DNA of 64,000 nucleotides from an uncultured Prevotella sp. (GTDB taxonomy: Bacteria; Bacteroidota; Bacteroidia; Bacteroidales; Bacteroidaceae). This document shows positions 1 to 8,421 of this stretch, piece after piece. The notes beneath the pieces are model-generated. The model had not been told where the DNA came from and did no database searches. It was given only the letters and a program-made list of their open reading frames with translations. Location: the NCBI GenBank assembly GCA_946999045.1, contig CAMQBR010000007.1, positions 4,514 to 68,513 of the forward strand, given 5' to 3'. Position numbers and translations under genes: made by a program. The first letter of the stretch is position 1; every line of letters starts with the position of its first letter.

Positions 1-842
1 ATATACTCAGCATTATCCGATGCTGAAGCCAACTTAGGCATCGTTGTAGGAGTATTCCATGCAAAGTTATTTGAGTAAGAAACTCTAACTTTATCATTGC
101 TTGCGCCTTGCTTTGTTGTTATCAGGATAACGCCCCAAGCTGCACGTGTACCATAAATAGATGCCGATGCTGCATCTTTCAAAACTGAAATAGTTTCTAT
201 ATCATCAGGATTAATCAGGTTCAAACTGGGAACTTCCACGTTATCAACCAAGATTAATGGGCTTGTTCCGCCAGAAGCATTTAGAGAGCCTATAGAGCCA
301 CGTAGCTTAATTGTCGACTCTGTACCTACACCTCCTATCTTATTAATAATTGTCAAACCTGGTGTAATACCTTGCAAAGCTTTACCTACATCTGTGATAG
401 GACGACTTGCTATAGCTTCCTTTACATCAATATTTGCCACTGCACCCGTCAAATTAGTTTTCTTCTGTGTACCATATCCTACTACTACCACCTCAGAAAG
501 TTGACCAGCATCTTCGTCAAGGGCTATTTGCATATTAGGGCGAGCCATAACGATAATGGTTTTATAGCCAACATAAGTTACACGGAGCTTGGTTTCATTA
601 GGTACATGAAGGCTAAATTTTCCATTTATATCTGTTATAACACCCATAGTTTTACCTACAACAGAAACGGTTGCACCCACAATAGGTTCGCCTTTTTTAT
701 CCACGACTACACCCTTTACAACCTGCTGTTGCGGTGAAACAACAACCAGTGGCTGTGTATTACGCAAGGCATAAGCACTTTGAGAAACAAATGTACCACC
801 TATAAGAGCTAACATCGTAAACAGATAATTAGTTGTTTTCAT
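1..842 (-). CDS. SusC/RagA-type TonB-dependent transporter, N-terminal part
   Basis: This is the first 280 codons of an outer-membrane SusC-family transporter; the gene runs off the left edge. The start at 842 gives a signal peptide (MKTTNYLFTMLALIGGTFVS), then a carboxypeptidase-regulatory-like domain (VKGVVVDKKGEPIVGATV, GYKT), a TonB-box-like segment EVVVVGYGTQKK, and the plug domain (GKALQGITPGL, LRGS, PLILVDNVEVP, IETISVLKDAASASIYG). SusC proteins pair with a SusD lipoprotein to import oligosaccharides or peptides. The partner would lie outside the window, so the substrate cannot be told. No clear TAnnTTTG box was found upstream. Its neighbour is a peptidoglycan salvage region on the other side of a 620-bp gap, but nothing visible links them. 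Confidence 0.95.
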   Translation of the reverse strand, partial: MKTTNYLFTMLALIGGTFVSQSAYALRNTQPLVVVSPQQQVVKGVVVDKKGEPIVGATVSVVGKTMGVITDINGKFSLHVPNETKLRVTYVGYKTIIVMARPNMQIALDEDAGQLSEVVVVGYGTQKKTNLTGAVANIDVKEAIASRPITDVGKALQGITPGLTIINKIGGVGTESTIKLRGSIGSLNASGGTSPLILVDNVEVPSLNLINPDDIETISVLKDAASASIYGTRAAWGVILITTKQGASNDKVRVSYSNNFAWNTPTTMPKLASASDNAEY

Positions 843-1465
843 AGACTCTTTATTTAAGTTAGTAATAGTATATTTTGGTTCAACATCTTTACAACCCCCA
901 TATCTATGGCGAGTTGTTATTCATGTTCTCAATAATATTATAACTTGTAATATGGTATTATACAAGTACTAATATTAGCATTTGAGGTTAACACGAGTAT
1001 ATATTGCTCTATTTTTTTTACAAAAATAGTTGTTTTTATCATTGTTTGTTTATTTTTAATGTTAAAGAATGTTTCTAATCTTCAAAATACATATCTTTAT
1101 ATAACTAAATACTGAGCCTATAAGTATATTACTATATTGTAATTCAAGAGATTAATAAGATATAAAAGAGTTTTTTTTACAATTATCCTTTACCTTAAAA
1201 TAACTTAAGCTAATATATTTTCAATATGTTTCTCACCTAATAGTTAATTACAAAATAATAAATTACAGTGCGCTGTACAGCATAAATATTACGCAAGTTT
1301 TTCTATATTTACCCTGTTGGCAGAATTAATTTAGTGCATACTTTATTCTGTCAATGGGTTACCTATTTTATAAGAGCAATCGCATAGAGAGAGTGTACCT
1401 ATCTTGTGAGATAACTTGTAAGTATAAAAAAAATGTACAAACTATTTTTATCAATATCACTTTGC
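843..1465. other. AT-rich intergenic region, no gene seen
   Basis: This 620-bp stretch separates the susC-like start (minus strand) from the 3' end of the kinase-like gene (minus strand). It is very AT-rich with many stops in all frames. It should contain the susC promoter and leader; no TAnnTTTG box or convincing hairpin was found by eye. Confidence 0.6.
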
Positions 1466-2311
1466 TCATACACACAAATGCTGTGCATGATATTTTACCA
1501 AGCCTTGCATAACCGATGCACCGATATTTGCGGGTTCAAAGTTAAACTCTTTGCACACATCTCTTAATATCAATGAGAAGTTAAGTGCCACAAAACCAGT
1601 AAAATACACTGGAACATTTTGATATTGATACTGACATAAGTTGCGCTTCATAAAGTTTCTAAAACTATTAACAACCAAGTTTTTTACATAAGCCGACTGC
1701 TGATATTCTGATAAAAATGATGAAACAGACGATAAATAATAATGTGGCAACGGCTTATCATATACAGCTTCCATAATTTCAGTTACCGAAGTATGCTGCT
1801 GAAAGAAGAAGGTTTCTGCCAAATCTTGCGGAGCCAGTTCCTTAAGCACATCAGACAAAAACGCTCTTCCTATAGCCGATGCGCTACCTTCATCACCTAA
1901 TATATATCCACCAGGACGCACATTCTTTGTAATTTGCGTTCCGTCATAGAAACAAGAGTTGGAGCCAGTACCCAATATACAGGCTATTCCAACCTTATCC
2001 ATACACTGAGAGCGAGCCGTTCCCAACAAGTCGCTTTCAATACTTGCAGGAGTTTTAAACTGCGATACAAGCGACTGACTAACCAATTTTTTTTTGATTT
2101 CATCACTACAGCCAGCCCCATAAAAGTATATATGGTTCAACTTCTTATGAAAATACTCTTCGCCCAATCCTAAACGAATGCTTCTACTCATCTCACGGCG
2201 CGTTTGAAAATAAGGATTAATACCCTCGGTTTCTGTCAATGCTATTAATATGTTATTTTCAACAAAAGCCCATTCTGTCTTTGAAGAGCCACTCACAGCT
2301 ATTAAATTCAT
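1466..2311 (-). CDS. BadF/BadG-type sugar kinase paralogue lacking the motif Asp
   Basis: A 281-residue member of the BadF/BadG/BcrA/BcrD ATPase family (N-acetylglucosamine/N-acetylmuramate kinase-like, actin fold). It is clearly a paralogue of the MurK-like protein at 13864-14712: shared blocks are IYFYGAGC, GIACILGTGSNSC and ILGDEGS, and the lengths match (281 and 282). The phosphate-1 motif differs: the paralogue has LIADSGSTKTDW and this one has LIAVSGSSKTEW, so the Asp that normally binds Mg-ATP is Val6. The phosphate-2 and adenosine regions look intact. It may be a weak or inactive kinase, a sugar sensor, or a kinase with altered chemistry. It is transcribed away from the plus-strand salvage genes and has its own TAnnTTTG box at 2341-2348. 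Confidence 0.85.
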   Translation of the reverse strand: MNLIAVSGSSKTEWAFVENNILIALTETEGINPYFQTRREMSRSIRLGLGEEYFHKKLNHIYFYGAGCSDEIKKKLVSQSLVSQFKTPASIESDLLGTARSQCMDKVGIACILGTGSNSCFYDGTQITKNVRPGGYILGDEGSASAIGRAFLSDVLKELAPQDLAETFFFQQHTSVTEIMEAVYDKPLPHYYLSSVSSFLSEYQQSAYVKNLVVNSFRNFMKRNLCQYQYQNVPVYFTGFVALNFSLILRDVCKEFNFEPANIGASVMQGLVKYHAQHLCV

Positions 2312-2340
2312 CTTGCTTTATACTGATTAGAATACAATTG

Positions 2341-2348
2341 CAAAGGTA
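2341..2348 (-). promoter_or_regulatory. -7 box TACCTTTG of the kinase-like gene
   Basis: Read on the minus strand the bases are TACCTTTG, matching the Bacteroidales -7 consensus TAnnTTTG, about 30 bp before the ATG at 2311. No good TTTG -33 box is visible at the usual distance. Confidence 0.6.
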
Positions 2349-2395
2349 CAAAGTTTTTTATAAAAACACCTATACATAAAGTATGATAAAGCAAA

Positions 2396-2570
2396 GCTAA
2401 AGGCTGCCAGCAACAATCCAAACAAGTTTGATTATATTCGGCTTGCACTGTTTTTTGGCTTAATATTAGGTTCGCACAGTTGTATAGCTCGCTACACTCC
2501 GTTACTACTTACATTTTAATCTAAAAAAAATAAGTTTAAAGTCTAACAATGCTAATTCATAAAGCCTGTC
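2396..2570 (-). repeat. Decayed copy of the GGGCGGTTCTATAAATTA repeat family
   Basis: Read on the minus strand, the right edge (GACAGGCTTTATGAATTAGC, followed by ATTGTTAGAC) matches the family end. The interior shares long segments with the copies at 42687, 41130 and 54395, for example AAACAAGTTTGATTATATTC, GGCTTGCACTGTTTTTTGG and TGTATAGCTCGCTACACTCC. The other end is eroded and no flanking duplication is left. It fills the gap between the kinase-like gene and the first NamZ gene. Confidence 0.65.
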
Positions 2571-2666
2571 TAAAACAAGAGTCAAAATGTTGAGTCTTGA
2601 ATTTTAAAATAAGCAAATAAATATAAAATACACTTATTTGATGTTTCTAATTCTAAAATTTTATTC

Positions 2667-2674
2667 TATCTTTG
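2667..2674 (+). promoter_or_regulatory. -7 box TATCTTTG before the salvage gene run
   Basis: TATCTTTG fits TAnnTTTG and lies 29 bp before the ATG at 2703. A TTG codon at 2676, in frame with the gene, lies at or before the expected transcription start, so this box decides for the ATG at 2703. A TTTG occurs at 2637-2640, but the 26-bp spacing is longer than usual. Confidence 0.6.
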
Positions 2675-2702
2675 TTTGGTACAAAACAATCCGAATCAAA
2701 AC

Positions 2703-3935
2703 ATGAAAAAACCTATCCACATCATGTTGCTGTTACTTTCACTCAACATAATGAGCTTAACAATTGCAGCAACAACAAACAAAAGAACATATACAGATGA
2801 CGACAACGCCACCCAACAATCTGTTGCTACCGTTAATGTCATTACAGGAGCTGAACAAACTGATGCATATTTTCACTTACTAAAAGGAAAGAAAATTGTA
2901 CTCTTTGCCAATCATACCAGTACCATTGGCAACCAACACCTATTAGATGTTCTGCTCAATCACCATTTCAAAATAATAGGAGTAATGTCGCCCGAACATG
3001 GATTTAGGGGTAATGCCGATGCTGGCGAACACGTAAACAACTCTATTGATGCTCAAACTGGCGTAAAAATATACTCATTATACAATGGTAAAAAGAACGA
3101 AGATAACAAGCAATTACTAAGAAAAGCCAACTTACTTATCATTGACATACAAGATGTGGGCTTACGTTTTTACACCTATTATATATCTATGCTCCAATTA
3201 ATGAACATCTGTGCAGAGGTAAACACACCCGTGTTATTGTTAGATCGCCCCAACCCTAATGGTTTTTATGTAGACGGTCCGATACTTGATATGAAATTAA
3301 AATCGGGCGTAGGAGCCTTACCTATCCCCATTGTTCATGGAATGACTTTAGGCGAACTGGCACAGATGATTAACGGAGAGGGCTGGCTCAACCAACATCG
3401 CACATGCAAACTTACTATTGTAAAATGTAAAAACTACACTCACCAAACACGCTATTCACTACCAATAGCACCATCTCCCAATCTTCCTAATATGCAGTCT
3501 GTATACCTCTATCCCAGTATTTGTTATTTTGAAGGAACCAATGTAAGCTTAGGGCGTGGTACCTCTTTGCCTTTTCAACAATATGGTCATCCTAATATGA
3601 CTGGCTACAGTTATTCTTTCACCCCCAAAAGTATGCCTGGAGCCAAGTATCCTCCCCAGTTAAACAAATGTTGTTACGGAATTAATCTGAGCACCATAGA
3701 CAGCAAAACCATACAACAAAAAGGAGTAGACTTTTCGTACGTCATCAATGCGTACCGCAATTTAAACCTCGGTGAGAAGTTTTTCACACCGTTCTTTGAC
3801 AAGTTAACAGGCGTTACCTACATTCGAGAAATGATTATCAACGGCTACAGTGCAAATGAAATCAAAGCCAAATGGCAAAACGATGTTAAGCTATTCAAGC
3901 AACAACGTCGTCCCTATCTTCTTTACAAAGAATAA
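2703..3935 (+). CDS. NamZ-type exo-N-acetylmuramidase (DUF1343), copy 1
   Basis: A 410-residue DUF1343 protein. Characterised members (NamZ) are exo-acting N-acetylmuramidases that remove terminal MurNAc from peptidoglycan fragments. Visible family motifs are SPEHGFRG, LLIIDIQDVGLRFYTYY, LLDRPNPNGFYVDGP, GMTLGELAQMINGEGWL and APSPNLPN. The start at 2703 gives a signal peptide (MKKPIHIMLLLLSLNIMSLT), so it acts outside the cytoplasm, probably in the periplasm. It is followed after 30 bp by a sodium/solute symporter and begins the plus-strand salvage run. A second, more canonical copy lies at 11375-12625; the two are diverged and may differ in substrate. Confidence 0.88.
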   Translation: MKKPIHIMLLLLSLNIMSLTIAATTNKRTYTDDDNATQQSVATVNVITGAEQTDAYFHLLKGKKIVLFANHTSTIGNQHLLDVLLNHHFKIIGVMSPEHGFRGNADAGEHVNNSIDAQTGVKIYSLYNGKKNEDNKQLLRKANLLIIDIQDVGLRFYTYYISMLQLMNICAEVNTPVLLLDRPNPNGFYVDGPILDMKLKSGVGALPIPIVHGMTLGELAQMINGEGWLNQHRTCKLTIVKCKNYTHQTRYSLPIAPSPNLPNMQSVYLYPSICYFEGTNVSLGRGTSLPFQQYGHPNMTGYSYSFTPKSMPGAKYPPQLNKCCYGINLSTIDSKTIQQKGVDFSYVINAYRNLNLGEKFFTPFFDKLTGVTYIREMIINGYSANEIKAKWQNDVKLFKQQRRPYLLYKE

Positions 3936-3965
3936 CTTTATTACCTTATTGTACACTTATCTATA

Positions 3966-5402
3966 ATGACACCTATTATTATCCTCATCACCGTTGGTAT
4001 CTACTTTCTAGTACAATTAGCCATTGCATTCAGAAAAAAGCAAACCAATAATGCCGATTTCTTCTCGGGTAGTAGACAATCTAAATGGTACATTGTAGCA
4101 TTTGCTATGATAGGAGCCAGCATTTCGGGCGTTACCTACGTATCCGTTCCAGGTATGGTTAGCAAGAGTGGCTTTGGCTATTTACAATTAGTACTGGGCT
4201 TTATCGTAGGTCAACTCATCATTGCGTTTGTGTTAACCCCTTTATTTTACAGAATGAAGTTAACCTCTGTGTACGAATACTTGAGCAACCGTTTTGGCTT
4301 ATTTTCTTATCATACAGGCGCATGGTTCTTCTTTATTAGCAAGATGTTAGGGGCTGCTATACGTTTATTCCTTGTTTGTTTCATCCTACAAATGTTGGCA
4401 TTCGAGCCATTAAGCATTCCTTTTTACATCAATGTAATTATCTCTGTAACCTTTGTATGGCTGTACACTTTTCGCGGAGGTGTAAAATCTGTTATATGGG
4501 CTGATGTCATTAAAACCTTTTGTCTCATCATTTCGGTTATATTATGTATCTATTTTATTGCGAAAAATATGGGCTTTACCTTCACTAACACCTTGCAAGC
4601 CATAGGACAAAGCAATATGAGTAAAATGTTTTTCTTTGACAATCCCAACGACAAACAATTCTTCTTCAAACAATTTTTGGCAGGAATTTTTACCATGATA
4701 GCTACCAACGGCTTAGATCAAGACATGATGCAACGCAATTTAAGCTGCCGCAACAGCAAAGAATCACAAAAAAACATGATATTCAGCATCATCCTTCAGT
4801 TTGTTGTGGTTGCTGCCTTTCTGATGTTAGGCGTACTACTTTACCTTTTTGCCAACCAAAATCATATCACCGAAACAGGCGACAAACTCTTTCCAACCAT
4901 AACCACAGGCGGTTATCTACCCATCATTGTAGGCATCCTTTTTATTATAGGATTGGTATCATCCGCCTACAATGCAGCAGGTTCTGCACTCACTTCGCTC
5001 ACCACATCGTTTACTATCGACATTTTAGGAGCACATACCCAGAACGAAAAACACATCAAAGAGTTGCGCTACCGCATACATATCATCATGGCTGGCATCA
5101 TGGCTCTGGTTATTATCGGCTTCAATCTTCTCAATAGTACCACTGTTGTTGACGCTGTATACACCCTTGTTAGCTACACCTACGGCCCCATTTTAGGAAT
5201 GTTTGCTTTTGGTATTATCACTAAAAGCCAAGTGCGCGACAAGTTTGTGCCCTTAGTTGCCACAGCCGCTCCCATACTATGTTTCATATTAGACAAAAAC
5301 TCTGTACAATGGTTTAGCGGTTATCAGTTTAGTTACGAACTGCTAATACTCAATGCCCTGTTTACCTTTATAGGCTTATGTCTACTCATTAAACAAAAAT
5401 AA
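3966..5402 (+). CDS. Sodium:solute symporter, probable MurNAc transporter (MurT-like)
   Basis: A 478-residue inner-membrane protein of the SSS (sodium:solute symporter) family with about 12-13 hydrophobic segments. Family features are the early DFFSGSRQSKWYIVAFAMIG segment followed by ASISGVTYVSVPGM, and GLVSSAYNAAGSALTSLTTS in the C-terminal half. In Tannerella forsythia a MurNAc transporter (MurT) is encoded next to murK and murQ; the present position between a NamZ muramidase and an amidase, in the same gene run as MurK and MurQ homologues, suggests the same role. That assignment is by context; the family also carries sialic acid, sugars and amino acids. Spacing to the next gene is 23 bp. 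Confidence 0.85.
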   Translation: MTPIIILITVGIYFLVQLAIAFRKKQTNNADFFSGSRQSKWYIVAFAMIGASISGVTYVSVPGMVSKSGFGYLQLVLGFIVGQLIIAFVLTPLFYRMKLTSVYEYLSNRFGLFSYHTGAWFFFISKMLGAAIRLFLVCFILQMLAFEPLSIPFYINVIISVTFVWLYTFRGGVKSVIWADVIKTFCLIISVILCIYFIAKNMGFTFTNTLQAIGQSNMSKMFFFDNPNDKQFFFKQFLAGIFTMIATNGLDQDMMQRNLSCRNSKESQKNMIFSIILQFVVVAAFLMLGVLLYLFANQNHITETGDKLFPTITTGGYLPIIVGILFIIGLVSSAYNAAGSALTSLTTSFTIDILGAHTQNEKHIKELRYRIHIIMAGIMALVIIGFNLLNSTTVVDAVYTLVSYTYGPILGMFAFGIITKSQVRDKFVPLVATAAPILCFILDKNSVQWFSGYQFSYELLILNALFTFIGLCLLIKQK

Positions 5403-5425
5403 AATCTTTATATACCTCCTTATAT

Positions 5426-8095
5426 ATGACAGCCTTTCCTATTCTCACCACAACTATATGTTGCTTTACCAGTACCCTTATGATACATGCACAAAAGCTA
5501 TCAACTGTGTTTGCACCTACTTGTAAGCAACCATTGGTTACAGAAATTACATCTAACAATCATCCACTATATGGATTAACAGGCAGACACATTGCCATGT
5601 GGCAAAGTCATGGCAGATATTACGAAAAAAAACTCAACAGATGGGAATGGCAGAGAGCCAGACTCTTACAAACGGTTGAAGACCTATACACGCAGAGTTA
5701 CGTACTGCCTTTTCTAACACCAATGCTCGAAAATGCAGGAGCCTATGTACTATTACCACGCGAACGCGACTGCAATCCTACCGAGATAATTGTTGATAAC
5801 GATGGTAATCCATTTAACACCAATGCCTCTTACACCGAACAAAACGGAGAGATAACCTGGCAAAAGGGCACAGATGCAGGCTTTGCATACAGACGTAAGA
5901 TATACACTGGCATACAAAATCCTTTTAAAGAAGGAACTTATCGCCTCATCCATTCTATCAAAAAAGGAAAAGAAAGTATTGCTCAATGGACACCACAAGT
6001 ACCGCATACTGGTAAATATGCCGTATATGTCGCATACAAAACATTGCCACAAAGCACCTCAACAGCCATATACACTGTATATCACGCTGGCGGAAAAAGT
6101 ATTTTTAAGGTAAACCAACAAATGGGAGGTGGCACATGGATTTACCTTGGCACCTTTATGTTTAATGCACATAACGCCCAACACCGTATCACATTGAGCA
6201 ATATAACAGGCAAAAAAGGAGAGATTGTTACCGCCGATGCCGTGAAAATTGGCGGTGGCATGGGCAATATAGGACGCCCCATGGTTAGCACTTATCCACG
6301 ATTTACAGAGGGAGCACGCTATTGGATGCAGTGGGCTGGCGTACCAGACAGCATTTACTCGCCTACAAAAGGTACCAACGATTATATAGACGACTATCGC
6401 TCAAGAGGCAATTGGGTTAATTGGCTTTGTGGCGGTTCTGAGAGTTATCCTCAAGGCAAAGGCTTAAACATTCCTATTTCTCTATCACTGGCCTTTCATA
6501 GTGATGCTGGTACCACCCTTAACGACAGCACAATAGGCACATTGGGCATTTATTTTACCTCATCATACAACAGCATTTTTGCCAACGGAGCCCCTCGATT
6601 GCTATGCAAAGAGTATGCCGAAACCATACACAACAGCATACTTCGAGATATTCGTTCGCAATTTGACCCCCACTGGAGTAGCAGAGGTAACCGCAATGCC
6701 TCCTACTTCGAAGCACGTGTGCCACGTGTGCCTGCCATGCTACTAGAGCTATTATCGCACCAAAACTTTGCCGATATGCGCTATGGCTTAGACCCTCGTT
6801 TCCGTTTTGCCGTTAGCAGAGCCATCTATAAAGGTATGCTCCGCTTTTTAAGCAAGCAGTACCAACAAAAATATGTAGTAACACCTTTAAGAGTGAGTCA
6901 TCTTTCTGCCAAATTAACAAAAAACCAAAAAGCCGAAATAACATGGCAGCCAGAAGTTGACTCTCTCGAACCAACAGCCAAGCCCAACAAATATATCGTC
7001 TATACTCGATATGGAAATGCCGATTTTGACAACGGACATGTGGTGAAAAAAACACGCTATGTTACCCACATACCTACCAATGTAGTGGTAAGTTTCAAAA
7101 TTGTTGCCATGAACAAAGGCGGCATTAGCTTCCCTTCTGAAATTGTTGCCGTAGGACAAAGTTCACAACATCAAGCTCCAAAAGCCTTGATTGTAAATGG
7201 GTTCAACCGTATATCAGCTCCAGAAAGTTTTGTAGCACCTGCCCCTCTCGATACACTATATGCTGGATTTTTAGACTCATACGACCATGGTGTACCTTAC
7301 ATGAAAGAAATTAATTATGTGGGCAGCCAAAAAGAGTTTAACCGTTCACGCCCCTGGCTTGACGACGATTCAGGCGGATTTGGCGATAGTTATGGCAACG
7401 AAGAAGGCAAAGTAATAGCAGGAAACACTTTCGATTACATAGCACTACACGGTGATGCTATCTTAAAAGCAGGCTGTTCGTTCCAATCGTGTAGCAGTCA
7501 ATGCCTTACAAAAGTACAAGACAATGTAGCCTTTGTAGACCTTATTTTGGGCAAACAATATCAAACACCTTTGGGTAACAGCAAAATATATCCGCTAACT
7601 TTCAAAACCTTTACCCCACAGATGCAGCAAGTTCTTACACAATATACACAAAAAGGTACATCTATCATGGTATCTGGTGCTTACGTAGCATCCGACTTAT
7701 GGAACAATAGACATTGTAAACCATTAAAAGCTGATAAAGATTTTGCTACTAACATCTTAAAATATCAATGGCGAAACAGCCGAGCTGCCCTCACAGGCAG
7801 GCTCTATACTGTTGAGGCTCCCATACACTTGTCTGCCAGCAACTACGAATATTCACACACACTCAACAACAAAATGTACATAGTAGAGTCGCCTGATGCC
7901 ATTATTCCCTTTGGCAACAACAGCTATACAGTGATGCGCTACACAGAAAACAACCTAAGTGCTGCCGTAGCTTACCATGGTGCATACAGCACATTTGTAA
8001 TGGGCGTACCATTTGAAACCATAGGAAGCGCTGCTGAACGCAACCAACTCATGGCAGACATAGTGAATTTCTTCCTAAAAAAAAGCAATAAGTAA
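5426..8095 (+). CDS. Secreted amidase-like protein with golvesin-type and FN3-like domains
   Basis: An 889-residue exported protein (signal MTAFPILTTTICCFTSTLMI, then HAQ). Residues about 50-120 and 340-480 resemble a split Amidase_3 fold: AFHSDAGTTLNDSTIGTLGI carries a probable zinc His, and ARVPRVPAMLLELLSHQNFAD resembles the C-terminal catalytic Glu region. Between them, at about 150-280, is a golvesin/xanthan-lyase-type beta domain (VPHTGKYAVYVAYKT, GTWIYLGTFMF). A fibronectin-III-like domain follows at about 500-590, and a C-terminal domain of about 300 residues is not recognised. Such proteins are usually annotated as N-acetylmuramoyl-L-alanine amidase or xanthan lyase; the context favours cleaving stem peptides from wall fragments. 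The classical first zinc motif is not standard here (QSHGRYY). Confidence 0.75.
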   Translation: MTAFPILTTTICCFTSTLMIHAQKLSTVFAPTCKQPLVTEITSNNHPLYGLTGRHIAMWQSHGRYYEKKLNRWEWQRARLLQTVEDLYTQSYVLPFLTPMLENAGAYVLLPRERDCNPTEIIVDNDGNPFNTNASYTEQNGEITWQKGTDAGFAYRRKIYTGIQNPFKEGTYRLIHSIKKGKESIAQWTPQVPHTGKYAVYVAYKTLPQSTSTAIYTVYHAGGKSIFKVNQQMGGGTWIYLGTFMFNAHNAQHRITLSNITGKKGEIVTADAVKIGGGMGNIGRPMVSTYPRFTEGARYWMQWAGVPDSIYSPTKGTNDYIDDYRSRGNWVNWLCGGSESYPQGKGLNIPISLSLAFHSDAGTTLNDSTIGTLGIYFTSSYNSIFANGAPRLLCKEYAETIHNSILRDIRSQFDPHWSSRGNRNASYFEARVPRVPAMLLELLSHQNFADMRYGLDPRFRFAVSRAIYKGMLRFLSKQYQQKYVVTPLRVSHLSAKLTKNQKAEITWQPEVDSLEPTAKPNKYIVYTRYGNADFDNGHVVKKTRYVTHIPTNVVVSFKIVAMNKGGISFPSEIVAVGQSSQHQAPKALIVNGFNRISAPESFVAPAPLDTLYAGFLDSYDHGVPYMKEINYVGSQKEFNRSRPWLDDDSGGFGDSYGNEEGKVIAGNTFDYIALHGDAILKAGCSFQSCSSQCLTKVQDNVAFVDLILGKQYQTPLGNSKIYPLTFKTFTPQMQQVLTQYTQKGTSIMVSGAYVASDLWNNRHCKPLKADKDFATNILKYQWRNSRAALTGRLYTVEAPIHLSASNYEYSHTLNNKMYIVESPDAIIPFGNNSYTVMRYTENNLSAAVAYHGAYSTFVMGVPFETIGSAAERNQLMADIVNFFLKKSNK

Positions 8096-8421
8096 GATAG
8101 AAAAAGGGCAACCCTCTCTGCAAATAAGCACTGTAAGGGCGACACAATAACATAAAAAATGAGCCATATAAGGGGCGACACATAATATAAAATGAACCCT
8201 GTAAAGGCAACATAATTATAATGGTAGAACTGGAGTATATGCCTAAACATTCGCCCCTTACAAGGGCATTAGTTTTACAACCAGAGAGCAATAGCACAAT
8301 AACATAGGGGCAAGCCCCTACGCTATAATATGCCGCCCTTTCAGAGGCTTGCTCACTGCAACATTCACTAATACTCTATTTTAAATAAAAAAATATTATT
8401 CAACATAAAAATATCATTCGT
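8096..8421 (+). repeat. Intergenic region with imperfect ~33-bp direct repeats
   Basis: Between the amidase and the glycosyltransferase there are three degenerate direct repeats at about 8130-8222: TGTAAGGGCGACACAATAAC, TATAAGGGGCGACACATAAT and TGTAAAGGCAACATAATTAT, each followed by an ATAAAATGA-like segment. Farther on are the inverted pairs GCCCCTTACAAGGGC (8254-8268) and TAGGGGCAAGCCCCTA (8306-8321). No open frame of note is present. The sequence looks like decayed repeat DNA and may separate two transcription units. Confidence 0.6.

Noticed and set aside
372..737. 121-codon plus-strand frame near the left edge
   Set aside because: It lies opposite the well-conserved susC plug and N-terminal domain and is Tyr/Cys/His-rich without family features.
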